Origin: Catonia carolina | Lineage: Eukaryota > Arthropoda > Insecta > Hemiptera > Achilidae | Reading direction: 5' to 3' | Assembly (NCBI GenBank): GCA_035578175.1 | Contig: JAQMRL010000014.1 | Span: forward strand, 16,750,274-16,814,273 | Length of the DNA: 64,000 bases | Part shown: one piece after another, positions 30,478 through 41,361 of the stretch | Position numbering within the stretch: position 1 is the stretch's first letter | How the letters are laid out: every line of letters begins with the position of its first letter | Translations under genes and position numbers: made by a program | Notes under the pieces: generated by a model | Told to the model about the DNA's origin: nothing | The model's input: the letters and a program-made list of their open reading frames with translations, nothing else | Databases searched by the model: none

Positions 30478-31194
30478 GGCAGAGTGCACACCTATGCGAT
30501 ACAATACATAAGATACGATACTTATCTTATACGATATTTATCATATATCTTACATGAATGCACACCAGTGAGATACGATTTTATTTGTACGATATAATCT
30601 TAATAATTTTCTCAGTATATAATGAGTTCTCAAGTGAAGAGGATTTTGTAATCTCCCGTTGGTATTTTCGTAGAAGGCGAAATAGAAAGATAAACAGAAG
30701 GTTTTGGGTTCATCGATATAATTTACACAATGCACACCACAGCTCAGCTATTCTATATAAAGAACTATCGCTGTACGAAGATAAATTCACGGAGACATAC
30801 AGAATGAGACCTGAGAATTTTTATTTTATTTTAAATCTAGTTTCTCAGATTTAGAGAAAATGTCCCTCATTTACAAAGAATATCATAAAAACAGGATCGT
30901 CCTTCATTATTGTAATAATATAATTAAAACAAATTTTTAACAATGAAAATAAGAAAACGCGATAGTATGATGTTTTAACAGGGGTGTCAGGACGACTAAT
31001 GTCTTAAGATATTTATCGCATAAGATAAGCCGAACATATCGTATGCTACAAATATCTTAGGATAAATGTCGCTGTATCACTGGTGTGCAGCAAGTTTTCA
31101 CCAGCAATGTGTTTTGTATTGAGCAAGCAGACATTTATCGCATAAGATAAATATCGTATCTTATGTATCGTATCACATAGGTGTGCACTCCGCC
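30478..31194 (+). mobile_element. Harbinger (PIF)-type internally deleted element
   Basis: Long inverted termini of about 55 bp (5' GGCAGAGTGCACACCTATG; 3' inverse CATAGGTGTGCACTCCGCC) are flanked by TTA at 30475-30477 and 31195-31197. The interior repeats an ATCTTATGCGATAAAT-like motif in both orientations. The plus strand keeps a transposase N-terminus (about 30590-30852) but no DDE core. The insertion splits a LINE fragment. Confidence 0.85.
30558..30854 (+). pseudogene. Harbinger transposase N-terminal remnant
   Basis: About 98 codons. From roughly codon 45, NRRFWVHRYNLHN, YKELSLYEDKFTETYRMRPE and NFYFILNLV match the N-terminal region of HARBI1-like nucleases. A stop follows and the catalytic domain is absent. 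Confidence 0.7.
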
Positions 31195-31197
31195 TTA

Positions 31198-31640
31198 GAA
31201 TGACTGAGAAACCTGGTCTAAGAGAGCAGAGGTTTTAAGAGAAAGATCCTCTGCAAGATGATTGGTCCAAAGGTAGTAAACGAACAACATAGGTTACGAG
31301 GTCAAGAACTGTACAAGTAAAACGAACGACTTAGAACAAGAAGACTTTTACGAACAACTATGAAGAATGGATGAAAACTGGTTGACAAAACAAATTTTTA
31401 AGACACTAAACAATAGACCAAAATTGTTGGATAAATGGTTTAAAAAATTCAGAAATGATGTTCAGAACATCAGAATACAGCAAGAAAACTTAATGGACCG
31501 AACAAAATTTAGAACAACTAATTACCACCTTTTAAGGACTTCCATAAACACTGGGTGGACAGAAGAAAGAAGAAAAGCCTACAAAAACGCTTCCAGAAAT
31601 GGTTAAAAACACCACATGTGGTCTTAAATTTGCTCTAACG
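31198..31640 (+). pseudogene. LINE RT C-terminal fragment, right part
   Basis: Continues the ORF2 tail: MTEKPGLREQ near the start and, at about 31367-31606, a block with LNNRPKLLDKWFKKFRNDV and GWTEERRKAYKNASRNG. It contains stops. The end (CTCTAACGAGGATAATAATA) probably marks the LINE 3' terminus. Same family as 1-430. Confidence 0.7.
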
Positions 31641-31938
31641 AGGATAATAATATTAATTATGTTTTTTTTTTTATATGTAAACCATGGTTATTCAAATCCA
31701 AGGTAACTTCATTAAATTTTTTTTTTTTAAACTTTACTTTGAATTAGACTACTTGGGTTTGTTTGTCAACAAACTAACCTTGTTTTGTCATTATTTAAAC
31801 AGTTAAAATTTTAATTTTTATATTTTATCAGAATTTAACTGTTTTATTAATTTTATGAAAACATTGCCCAAGTTTTTAATAAAAAAAACCATAAACTGGA
31901 GAAGTAAACAATTTGTGAAGAGATTAGCATCAACTTAC

Positions 31939-32264
31939 CAAGTATCGGTTCTGTAGTCTTTAACTTCGATTCTCTGACCTACGCTATACTCCGAATCAAA
32001 TCTACCAGAATGCACAGAACTAGCGTCACTTGACATGGCAGATGGTGATAAAGTTTTACTTGAAGAATATTCGTCGGAAAACCTACTTTTCCACTCATTC
32101 ACGCTGGTGTTATCGTCTGGGTTCAATTTTACTCTTAACTCACTTAAACTCATACTGCTTTCGTCATTTGTCTCACTATTATCAGACGCACATTCTTCCT
32201 TAATGATACGACTCAATCTTTTAGATTTTAATTCGTGTGATGATATAGCTTCTTTATGTTCCAT
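31939..32264 (-). CDS. PHF20/MBD-R2-like gene, first visible coding exon
   Basis: Minus strand, ATG at 32264 (MEHKEAISSHELKSKRLSR), ending at donor ACTTG|gtaagt. Residues 1-85 are Ser/Asp/Glu-rich. The end, EYSVGQRIEVKDYRTDTW, is the opening of the PHF20 first Tudor domain. An in-frame ATG at 32321 would add 19 residues, but I prefer 32264 since no acceptor lies between and the extra segment looks like translated leader. There is no N-terminal THAP domain, unlike fly MBD-R2. PHF20-family proteins belong to the NSL/MOF histone H4K16 acetyltransferase complex and act in the nucleus. Confidence 0.88.
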
Positions 32265-32720
32265 CACAACGAGTGATCCCGTATTATAGGTTAAGTAACA
32301 ACAAATAACACATTGTATCACCCATTAAATTTTAACAAAATCACCACAGAAATCACTTTTGTAACATCATAAACGTTTATAACACGTACCCGTAATAAAT
32401 AAACAACCTTGAACGTTTATTAATATAATCAAAATATCAATAATATTGTAAATAAATATTCGAATATTGATGTACCCTACTTAGTTAAAGAAGCGTACGG
32501 AAATTGTAGATCTTTAATGCGTAACAAATACGTACAATAAACATTACCATAAGTACCGCACTTGAACAACACTACACACTAAATGCTTCTATCTAGCAGC
32601 AAATATCTGAACAATAAACTTATCTACGCACGCACACATTGCACAATTAACGCAACCACCATTTTGTGCCTTCCATAAATTTATCAGTTGTTCATTCAGT
32701 GTTGCTATGTTTAGATTTTG
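32265..32720 (-). promoter_or_regulatory. Putative promoter and 5' UTR of the PHF20-like gene
   Basis: No further coding exon is visible upstream of the start exon. The interval has a locally less AT-rich patch near 32630-32670 with CpG-containing ACGCACGCAC and AACGCAACCACC. No clear TATA or initiator can be assigned, so this is positional inference only. Confidence 0.3.
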
Positions 32721-32899
32721 TAAATGTAAAATTTCCCTATTGAGCACAAAATGTAAAAAATTACCTTACGTTTCTAATATTCTAATTTTAACAAGTGATT
32801 CGTTGAAACGTCATTTAATTTTTTTAAAGCGTCTAAAATTATAACATTTATCGTTTATAGAAAATGTATACTACTATAAACTTACATAACTTAAATAAA

Positions 32900-33250
32900 T
32901 CTGGTGTGAAACACATAACTTTCTCTTGCCAATGCAAATAACTAACGATATAACCTAACATTAGTAATGAAACATTAGAAATAAACAAAAAACTAATTTC
33001 AATAAACATAATTTAATTTTAACCATGAGTGAAAAACACAAAACGAAAATCAACCTCAGTTTGGCTTTAAAATACGGAAAATCACTCTTTCACGCTAAAC
33101 TAGGCTCTGTAGAGAAAAATGATTTGAATAAAAGTTGTAGATCTTTTAATTTTCTAAAAATTTTATTATATACATATTTGTCGTAAAATGCATACTAAGG
33201 CCAAAATCTAAAAAAAAAAATCAATTTTTCACACATTTTCATGAGAAAAA
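32900..33250 (-). mobile_element. HINE-like element, only its 3' portion
   Basis: Carries the TCTGGTGTGAAACACA end (hairpin slightly shortened) and about 350 bp of the body, then stops at GAGAAAAATATT. The 5' two-thirds are missing. Confidence 0.75.
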
Positions 33251-33271
33251 TATTATACCTATTACATTATA

Positions 33272-33331
33272 AATAATCTTTAAAATATCTACATCCAGCT
33301 AAAATAAACATAATCCTTTAAGCGTTTTCAA
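33272..33331. repeat. Left part of an older repeat split by piggyBac
   Basis: With 36119-36842 this forms one repeat of about 780 bp, an inverted paralogue of 51969-52735. The piggyBac inserted inside it at TTAA. Confidence 0.7.
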
Positions 33332-33335
33332 TTAA

Positions 33336-33647
33336 CCCATTAGTGCTCAGAACTTTTTTTTTTGAATTTTTTTTAGATGTTATCATTACTTATTATTTAG
33401 GACTCAAAATTACAACGTATATTGATAGTTTGTAATTTTCACCACTAGGAGCGCTAAAATCAAGTGTTGCGTTTTCGCAACACCGGGCAGTAACAGTGTG
33501 TTAGTTAAAAGGATAATTAAAAAAATTGTATTTCGATTAAACACCAGAGTTTCAAATTTTTATTATAAAAGGCATCAATTATTTAAAAAAAATATAAGCA
33601 CAACTCATTAACAAATAAAAATATAACACATGATAATAAATAAATAC

Positions 33648-33678
<31 letters not shown>

Positions 33679-36118
33679 GATCAAATATCATACATAATTT
33701 TATTTATTTTGTATGAAAACTTATAAAACATTTTTCATGCAAAGCTACTTTGCATTTTATGCAGAACTTATTAGTAGTTGATTTGCACAGTGCACATCTA
33801 GTTCTCTTTTCTTTTGAATTTATCATATGTCCGCGGTTGTCAAATCGTACTAATTCCGAAATCCTGCTTACCACGGGTGTAACCGAAGGACCAGTTTTCA
33901 ACCTAATTTGACCAAAACTTCGTAAATAATGTAGAGCAATTTCTCTCTTGAATTGAAGAAATCCCAACTCTTCTGCTCCTATTGCCTTTCGAGATTTTCT
34001 ATGTATAAGCCAAGCATTTTGAAGAGCAGCGTCTATACACCATACAAAAATTGGCCACCACCATTTTTTATTCCGAATTCCTATTCTGTACGTAGCTATG
34101 TTTTGATCCATACGATCGGTACCGCCCATGAAACTGTTGTACATCTTTACTATGTTGGGTTGCTGAATGATAACTTTTTTCCCTTCTATAACTGAATAGC
34201 GCTTTGCAGATTGAATTGGGTAAACCCCATCGACATTTGATACCATAGTTACAACAGAGTTATCATTCCATCTACACACTAGTGTGCCCTTTTCTTTATC
34301 GAAAAGGAATACATAAGTGCCTCTTTTTGTTTTTTTTTAATTTAAATCTGGTAGTGGACATTTTTCTATTCTATCAGCACGAACTGTTCCTGTCAAACCA
34401 ACTTTATTTTCAGTAAACTTGTCGACTATTTTTAGATTCATAAAAAAGTTATCAGCGTATATGTTGTGTGGTAAGACTTCTCCACTGTCATCTTTTGGTA
34501 GTACTTTAGAGAAACGTAAAAGAACTCCACCCCCCTAAGCCATATATATCTTTCTCAATAACATTCATTGACCCTTTGTTACCTTGGTAAATATCAAAGT
34601 CTACCAAGTACCCTAAATTAAAATTTAAACACCACATTTTGTATCCAAAACGTATGGGTTTGCCTTTAATAAATTGTTTAAGTCCGTGTCTACCATAGTA
34701 CGGTATCATTGACTCATCTACGTTACTACGACTTTCCCAGACCGCAAATTCCTGAAATTTTTTTCGTAGCAGTTCCATATATGTACGAACTTTTGTTGCA
34801 CGGTCGTTGACGTCTAAATTTGAATTGTTTTGTAAATGGATAAATCGAAGAATTTCCTCAAATCTATTTCTTCTCATTGCATCAGCAATTGCCGTGTTTT
34901 TTGTATCATCCTTTTCTTCCCAGTACATCCGTTTGCTAGGAACAATGTTATAACCGCTAACAATAAGAATTCCCAAAAATACTTTAAAATCTTCAACTGA
35001 AAATGTAAAATTAAACTTTCCTAACTGAGAAGCATAAATAACTGTCTCCTTAACAATGTGAGTACATAATTCATCATCAAAAAAGAATTCAAAACTTTCT
35101 AAAGGCGTTAGAGGACGGTCACAGTACGTTGGTAATAAAAAAAACGGTTTGTAATGTTTCATCAACTTTTGTTTTTATGGGCGAGGTTTCAGGGATGTCA
35201 GTTTCTGTCCAGTTTCTTTTTATTGGTTCTTTCTTTTTTGTTTTTGTTGGAGGTGAATTCTGGCTGGTAGGTTGACTTGCAGCAATTTTTTTATTTGTAG
35301 TAGATTTTGCACGAGTACGTTTTGGTTTCACAGGAAGATCTGTTAATGTTTTTGAAGTTGAAGGTAATGGGTCAGTTGGTTCCGCGGTTTCAATAATGTT
35401 GAGTGAATTTATGTCTGGGTCGGATGCAGCGTAAATAATTTTATCTCCCGCTTTACTTAAAATTACTTCAGTGGGTGCCTTTAACTGTCGACCAGATAAA
35501 TTGTCGTAAGTTCCACCTGTATCTTCATCACCGCTGTCCTCATCTGTGTCAATGTTAACTGCAGGAGGAGTAATGAAAAGCTCAATTCCATCTACATCTG
35601 TTAAAATATCATCCTCTTCTTCTAAGATGCTCAAAATATCTTCAGGATTCAAATGCCTAAAAATATAAGAGATTCATTGTAACAAGTGTATTTCTGTTAC
35701 CTATGACACTGTTACTGCCCGGTGTTGCGTTTTCGCAACTTTAAACTTCAACTCGAATTAAGGGATACCAAAATAAAAAAAAAATACATATCCTATCTTC
35801 TGTAATGAACCATAAACTATACACATTGAAAATATTGCATCTGTTAGGTTTATAAGAAAAGGTTGTATTTGTTATACTCACCGACAATGACCTGTGTTGC
35901 CCTCCATGGTAGAACAAAACTAACCCTCTTTTTAAAACCACTCCTTATGTTAGCAGGTGCACCAACCAGAAAAGGAAAAAATATTTATGTGTTGTTTATA
36001 CTTTTTACTATAACTTCCCTATAAAGAACGCTTTCAAATCTAACAAGGTCTTGAAAAGTAAATTTAGTAAAAGAATAAGAACATCCGTTGCGAAAACGCA
36101 ACATCGGGCACTAATGGG
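33336..36118 (-). mobile_element. piggyBac-family transposon (2783 bp)
   Basis: Terminal repeats CCCATTAGTGC / GCACTAATGGG lie between TTAA sites (33332-33335 and 36119-36122). Subterminal inverted repeats at 33465-33499 and 35707-35739 carry CACTGTTACTGCCCGGTG and the palindrome GTTGCGTTTTCGCAAC. A third GCGAAAACGCAACATCGGGC lies near the right end. A (TAA)n tract is at 33650-33675. The paralogous repeat at 51969-52735 lacks the insertion. Confidence 0.95.
33704..35652 (-). pseudogene. piggyBac transposase with three single-base frame breaks
   Basis: The N-terminal part (35652 down) starts MNPEDILSILEEEDDILTD and is acidic and Pro/Thr-rich. The DDE-type core follows: NVDESMIPYYGRHGLKQF (first Asp), YADNFFMNLK near 34430-34470 (second Asp) and SFMGGTDRMDQN (third Asp). 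The C-terminus is a Cys-rich zinc-binding tail (CALCKSTTNKFCIKCKVALHEKC) typical of piggyBac. The frame breaks fall at an A8 run (35137-35144), a C6 run (34530-34535) and a T9 run (34330-34338). One-base changes in these runs would explain all three. All catalytic and zinc residues appear kept. Confidence 0.92.
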
Positions 36119-36842
36119 TTAAACCGTTCAGATTACTTGTAATTATTGTAGTTTCATAAAGAGACTCCCTAATTAATTATTTTAACCGTTACATTTAACA
36201 AAACAATTCTTTTACTACGTTTTAATGGTTACCGCTTTTATGTTTCAAAAACTCAACACATTCACTATCACGCATGTTAACAAAATACAGCTTACAAAAC
36301 TTTTCAACTTCAGTTTACGAAGAAAATCGAAACAAACGGGTACAATACTAAAAGATAACTAATGAAACTAAAAATGAGTTCAACACGGGCAAGTTGTGTT
36401 AAACTAGTCAGACATTAATTTTAATAATATGAAGTAAACAATCTGAAATGATAAACAACGAATCACTGAAATTGTTTACTCTCCTGTTATAATTCAAACG
36501 CATTAGTCTTATATTATTACTTGTGGCCAAAAATAAAACTGAGTCTTTATTAAAAACCTACTAATCATAAATAATAATGTAATAATAGTAAATAATGTAA
36601 CGAAAAATAACAATGTAAGAGTAACAATAGTAAAAGTTTTAGTTATTAATGGTAAACTAATGTTCGATTTATAAAATATTATCTAAGAAATGAATTGAAC
36701 GTGTTTTCATTAAAATAGAGCGAATTGTGTTGTATGCAATTTTGTTTTTGATCATGCTGTGCGTATTTTTAATTAATACGCATGCTCAATTGTGTTGCTG
36801 GTTGCCTACGTCGGAGTACTCTTAGCGTAGACAGACTCTAGT
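36119..36842. repeat. Right part of the older repeat
   Basis: Inverse of 51969-52680, including a palindromic GCGTATTTTTAATTAATACGC-like core and the end block TACGTCGGAGTACTC. It contains no ORF and its class is unknown. Confidence 0.7.
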
Positions 36843-37225
36843 GATGATTGGTGCTTTTTACGGTCTCAAACATTTAAGGTTTCCCCACACCGCTTAAATG
36901 TCACGTTCCGGCAACACTGCACAATGTCGTGGGGGGACCGGTTCTGAACTACGTTAATAGTACGTGTGCATACGGGTAGTATCAAGTGGTTGGGGAAATG
37001 TAAATAAATTATTTTCATTCTAAGGATAGTATTATACTCGTATTTTTTGTCAAATTAAAAAAATAAACTAACTTAATTGAAGTATTATAATTGTCATTTG
37101 TTACTAGTTAAGTTTGATAAACTAAATTGTAATAATTTTGGTAATAAATAATTGTAAAATTTTTCGTTCATTATATCCAGATTCCGAACGAACCTAGGCT
37201 TAAGTGTTACAATAATAAAATGTAT

Positions 37226-37618
37226 GTGTTCAGGTCATCAGCCGAAAGGCCGGTTAGAACCTCTAGAGGTTTTACCAAGTAAAACGAGGAGTGAGGTGGT
37301 TTACCATGCCTTCCTCACTGAGTGAAAAAATTACGCTTATCAGCATGCCGGGCCCCCCGAAAAGCACATATTTTCCACTCTGCAAATGACACCTTCATTT
37401 CATTCACCACAGTGTCTGGCTGTATAATGAAATTCATTACTTTCAGAGGAGACAACTCTGATTAGTGTTTTTTGCACCACTACCTCTTCTTTTCTTAAAT
37501 GATTCAGTCATTTAATTGGCTGACCATGTGATAAGAAACAGAACTATTTATTTTAGCCCTGCAACGAACAGATTGAGTGTAAATAATTCGACACTCCACC
37601 TGTCTGTTATGGGCATAG
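37226..37618 (+). repeat. 393-bp SINE-like element with 11-bp target duplication
   Basis: Full-length copy flanked by perfect ATAAAATGTAT duplications (37215-37225 and 37619-37629). The body matches 38891-39285 closely. Confidence 0.88.
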
Positions 37619-37799
37619 ATAAAATGTATATGTAGCTTAATACTTAATTAATGGCGTTAATTTTGTAAAAACCTTGTTTATTTTGAGTAAAAAATTATTC
37701 AAAGAAAGCATGTTGGGGAATAAATTTATTTATTATTTTCAGAATCTTGTGAAGAGGTGACATCGCTCCCCTCCTGTAAAAGACTTTTTTTGTATAGTT

Positions 37800-38060
37800 T
37801 TCCAGACACATGCGCAATGTGGCACTATTAACGGAACAAGTTCCGCGTTCGTGGACATTCCTCATATGCGTGGTGTAGTGTGTATACATATGAGTATGCA
37901 TACGTGTGTGGTGTATGTGTGTGTGTTGTTTGTGTCAGCCTTGCGGGGGCACGACTCTGGAACGAACCCGGGGGCTCATTCATAGTCGTGCGCGTGCTAG
38001 CTTGTATTGCATGTGTGGCACGCACCGGCGTACGAGCGGTACGCACGCCTGTAAAGCCTA
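37800..38060. other. GC/CpG-richer island, function unknown
   Basis: Unlike its surroundings this stretch is GC-rich with many CpG and CpG-containing words (GCACGCACCGGCGTACGAGC) and a GT-rich tract near 37900-37935. Short frames exist on both strands without recognisable protein. It could be a promoter or a repeat. Confidence 0.3.
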
Positions 38061-38139
38061 ATACAAGAATAGGGAAACGATGTCAGAAATTTTCCTTACC
38101 AAGATTCTCATTGTTTATTTCGCATGTCATATAACGTCG

Positions 38140-38220
38140 TTTCAACCACATTAACCGTCGGTAATCAAACCCAGGACGATCCGCTTTGCAGTCTTATCAT
38201 ATTGACCGGTACACAATGAA
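38140..38220 (-). repeat. tRNA-like SINE head
   Basis: The minus strand has ACCGGTCAATATGATAAGAC and a B-box-like CCTGGGTTTGATTACC. No tail is resolved. Confidence 0.45.
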
Positions 38221-38393
38221 TCAATCGCCCAGGTCCACAGAACAGAAACATTTCTAAAAACGTTGTTGATCAGATCAAACCTAGATAGTTCAACAGTAAC
38301 AGAATTTTAAATTGGTTGATGAATTTTTTTTGTTGCTGTAAAAACGAATAAAAATATATTTTTTAAAATAGCATTGTTAAATCGTTTAATCAT

Positions 38394-38542
38394 TGTTGTT
38401 TAGGTCATCAGCCGAAAGGCTGGTTTAAACTTCTAGAGGCTTTACTATGTAAAACAAGGAGTGACGAGGCTTACCAATGCCTTCCCCACTGAGTTGAAAA
38501 GTATGCTTTCAGGATGCCAGGCCCTATGAAAGCACATATTTT
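38394..38542 (+). repeat. 393-bp SINE-like family, 5' fragment
   Basis: The first 145 bp or so of the family (GTTGTTTAGGTCATCAGCCG onward), ending at AAAGCACATATTTT where HINE-like sequence starts. Confidence 0.75.
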
Positions 38543-38544
38543 TT

Positions 38545-39329
38545 CAAATCACAGCCTCCCCAAGAATTTCAGCACACATGGCGCCTACTCTATCTTGTAG
38601 AGAATAAAAAATATTAAACGAGGCGTTTTTTTTAAAAAATCGTAGGAGCCGTTTTTAAGAAAATTGTAAAAAGTGAAAAATGATACTAATTACTACTTCA
38701 TGTTCTGTAAGTTAAGTTTCAAGTTTCAACTTCGTACGATGTTCCATTCTTGAGATATTTTGTTCACGCACACATAGACCTTGCTAAAAACATGTTTTTT
38801 TTTTGGGTTCGGGGGGTCTGAAAACGTTTAAATCCCGTGAAAACTCGATTTTGAAAAATCGACATGAAAACAATAATACTTCTCTTCTATGTTGTTGTTT
38901 AGGTCAACAGCCGAAAGGCTGGTTTGAACCTCTAGAGGTTTTACTAAGTAAAACGAGGAGTGAGGTGGTTTACCATTGCCTTCCTCACTGAATGGAAAAG
39001 TACACTTATCAGCATGCCGGGCCCTCTGAAAAGCACATATTTTCCACTCTGCAAATGACACCTTCACTTCATTCACCACAGGGTCTGGCTGTATAATGAA
39101 ATTCATTACTTTCAGAGGAGATAACTCTGATTAGTGTCTTTTACACCTCTACCTCTTCTGTTCTTAAATGATTCAGTCATTTAATTGGCTGAACATATGA
39201 TAAGAAACAGAACTATTTATTTTAGCCCTGCAATGAACAGATTGAGTGTAAATAATTTGACACTCCACCTGTCTGTTATGGGCAGTTCTCTTCTATATAC
39301 CGTGTATATTCAAATAGGCAAGAGAAAGT
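38545..39329 (-). mobile_element. HINE-like partial copy interrupted by a SINE-like element
   Basis: The outer pieces 38545-38890 and 39297-39329 join into contiguous family sequence ending AGGCAAGAGAAAGT. The middle is the 38891-39285 insertion plus its duplicated target. The 3' half of the element is missing. Confidence 0.8.
38891..39285 (+). repeat. 393-bp SINE-like element, nested, 11-bp duplication
   Basis: Inserted into a HINE-like copy with a perfect TTCTCTTCTAT duplication at 38880-38890 and 39286-39296. This fixes the family boundaries: it starts GTTGTTGTTTAGGTC and ends CTGTTATGGGCAG, with no poly(A). A GGTTTGAACC near base 33 resembles a pol III B box. Variable 10-11 bp duplications imply target-primed retrotransposition. 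Confidence 0.9.
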
Positions 39330-39335
39330 AAAAAA

Positions 39336-40480
39336 GGGCTAAAACGTTCCACCGGCCTTTCTTTATATGCCATCAAAATCTCTTTGCTGTATCTTGAAAA
39401 ATGAATGATTTATGCAAATTTTGTGTCGTCATGTTGGCTAATGAACACAGCAGCTGTTATCAGGCGAGGTGAGTGGTTTGTTCTTTGTGTCCATTTGTCA
39501 GTCAGGTTAGGAAGTATGTTAATTTTGTAATTTTCGTTTTAAAGTTATATTTTTAAACGTTTAGTTAATTAATTGATTTAATAATAAGTGACGGGATTTC
39601 GTTTACGGACGAGTGCAGTGATAGAGACTAAAATCTAGAGACAGAAAGAACCTGGGGAAAACAAAACGCTAAAGTTTTCCAGAAAAATGGAAAAACTAGA
39701 ACAAAGCTAAAAAAATCAAGGTAACGCTTACATAAATTACAAATGACTAAATATTGCAAGAATATTATATTTTATTTTTACTGTAACTTACATTATTGTC
39801 ATGTTTATTTTTTGTGAAATATTTTGGAATACAATTTTCGGTGATTATGTAAAATCAGGGCTTGTGACCAATTTTAACAAGTTCAATGTTAATTTTTACA
39901 TTATGTCTGCAAAATCTGAATCTGATGTTATTTTTGCGCGTAAATCACTCTAAAATTATTTATAAGCTTTCTTTTATCGTCAACCGACAACCTAAGTTTC
40001 TCGTAACTATTATTTATTTTACGCCGTTGTACTTACAAATTTTTTGATGAAATTTTATAAACAAATGTTGTGGCATGATGTAAGATCATAGACTAGTAAT
40101 ATATAATTGGCGATGAGAATAAATTAAACTTATTTCTTATAAGCAATACTTTATTAAGAAAAGTAATTTTTGATTCAGAAAAGTATTTCCTTAAAAGTCT
40201 GTGAATAAACATTATTTTTCTTAAAAGTAATTTCTTGTAACGTTAAGAATTCGTGTGTAGTTCACTTTCAGTTTAAGTATTTCTTTTTCTTAAGAAATTG
40301 CTTTTCTTTAATCAGTCGCTTATGTTTTTGCAATCTCTTTGCTAATTATGAGACATATTCATGAAGTTGACATATTTTATCGTTCAGTTATTCATCCACG
40401 TTCCTTGATTACTATCAAGTATTCCTTGCTTCAGTCAAAACGTCTACTTTTTAACTGGTTTGTAAAATTTCAATTGTAAA
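39336..40480. other. No gene identified
   Basis: AT-rich sequence. A short open stretch (39401-39470: MNDLCKFCVVMLANEHSSC) followed by a GAG|gtgagt donor-like site is noted, but there is no support for an exon. Around 40106-40125 GCGATGAGAATAAA is inverse to TTTATTCTCATC at about 43278-43290, perhaps an outer repeat pair. Confidence 0.35.
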
Positions 40481-40779
40481 ATCTATTGGGTCTTTTCCGT
40501 TTTTAGTATGCCACTATCAAATCCGAATTCCCTGAAGGTTGCACAAGTGTTCGTTTCTCCCACTCACTGCCTTTACTGAGGCGGACACACGCACGCGTAC
40601 ATACGTCCCTCCCAGTCCCAGTTTATAGTAAAACATACTATGTTACGCGTTCTGTTGTTTTATTTCTTAAGATTTTTTAATTTTGAGGTTTTTATTATTT
40701 TATATTTTTTATAGATAGGTTACTTTAACTTATTCTAATTATTTACATTATATTTTACATTAAATTATTATTACATTAC

Positions 40780-41190
40780 TATTAGGCCTACGTTTAAGGA
40801 GGCCACGTTTACATTGCAGGCCACTATTTAAGGAGCTTAAATTGCTTACAGTTCCCTGTCTCTACATTTTTGAGGTGATTATGTATGTTAGGCAACATAA
40901 TTTTATGCAGAATTTCAATGTTCACAATCATAACACGAGAAACAGGAATGATTATTATGTGGCTAATCACTCCACAAAATTGTTTGAACAAAAACCTACT
41001 TATGCAGGGAGAAAATTCATAAATAAATTACCCCAATCTTTAAAGTGTTGTGTGGATTTGAATTCCTTTAAAGAAAATCTAAAAAATTACTTGATCGGTG
41101 AAACTTTTTATAGCGTACAAGATTTCTTTCTTGATAGTAGTGATACATTGTGTGATTCTTATATGTATTTCAGGTGTTATATCTGACGAC
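40780..41190 (+). pseudogene. LINE ORF2 C-terminal fragment
   Basis: Encodes LLTVPCLYIFEVIMYVRQH-like sequence (starting at 40842 as MLTVPC), then HNHNTRNRNDYYV, YAGRKFINKLPQSLK and LNSFKENLKNYLI. This is the conserved C-terminal tail after RT in many insect LINEs. It has no RT domain. It is a different family from the 19-23 kb LINE. Confidence 0.75.
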
Positions 41191-41361
41191 ATGTCCTATA
41201 CTCCTCCTGGAGTCTCCAGGGCGCAAAAAAAAAACTTATACGTTAGAAACTCTGCAACATCATCCTCCGTCCTAATATTATTAAGTAACTACAAAATTCA
41301 TAGTAAACTGACTATGCAGACTTAGTAGTAATTAACTGTAAAATCGGAGAGATTGACATTA

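Noticed and set aside
37880..38134. ORFs in the GC-richer island
   Set aside because: Both strands are open because of low stop frequency in GC/GT-rich DNA. Translations are Val/Cys or Thr/His rich and match nothing.
38828..39106. ORFs such as MNFIIQPDPVVNEVKVSFAE within the 393-bp family
   Set aside because: They appear in several copies only because the SINE-like DNA is repeated. No truncated copy preserves frame and there is no protein-like conservation pattern.
39401..39475. Short ORF MNDLCKFCVVMLANEHSSC followed by a donor-like GAG|gtgagt
   Set aside because: There is no acceptor partner, no recognisable promoter and no repeat or protein support. A chance occurrence is likely.
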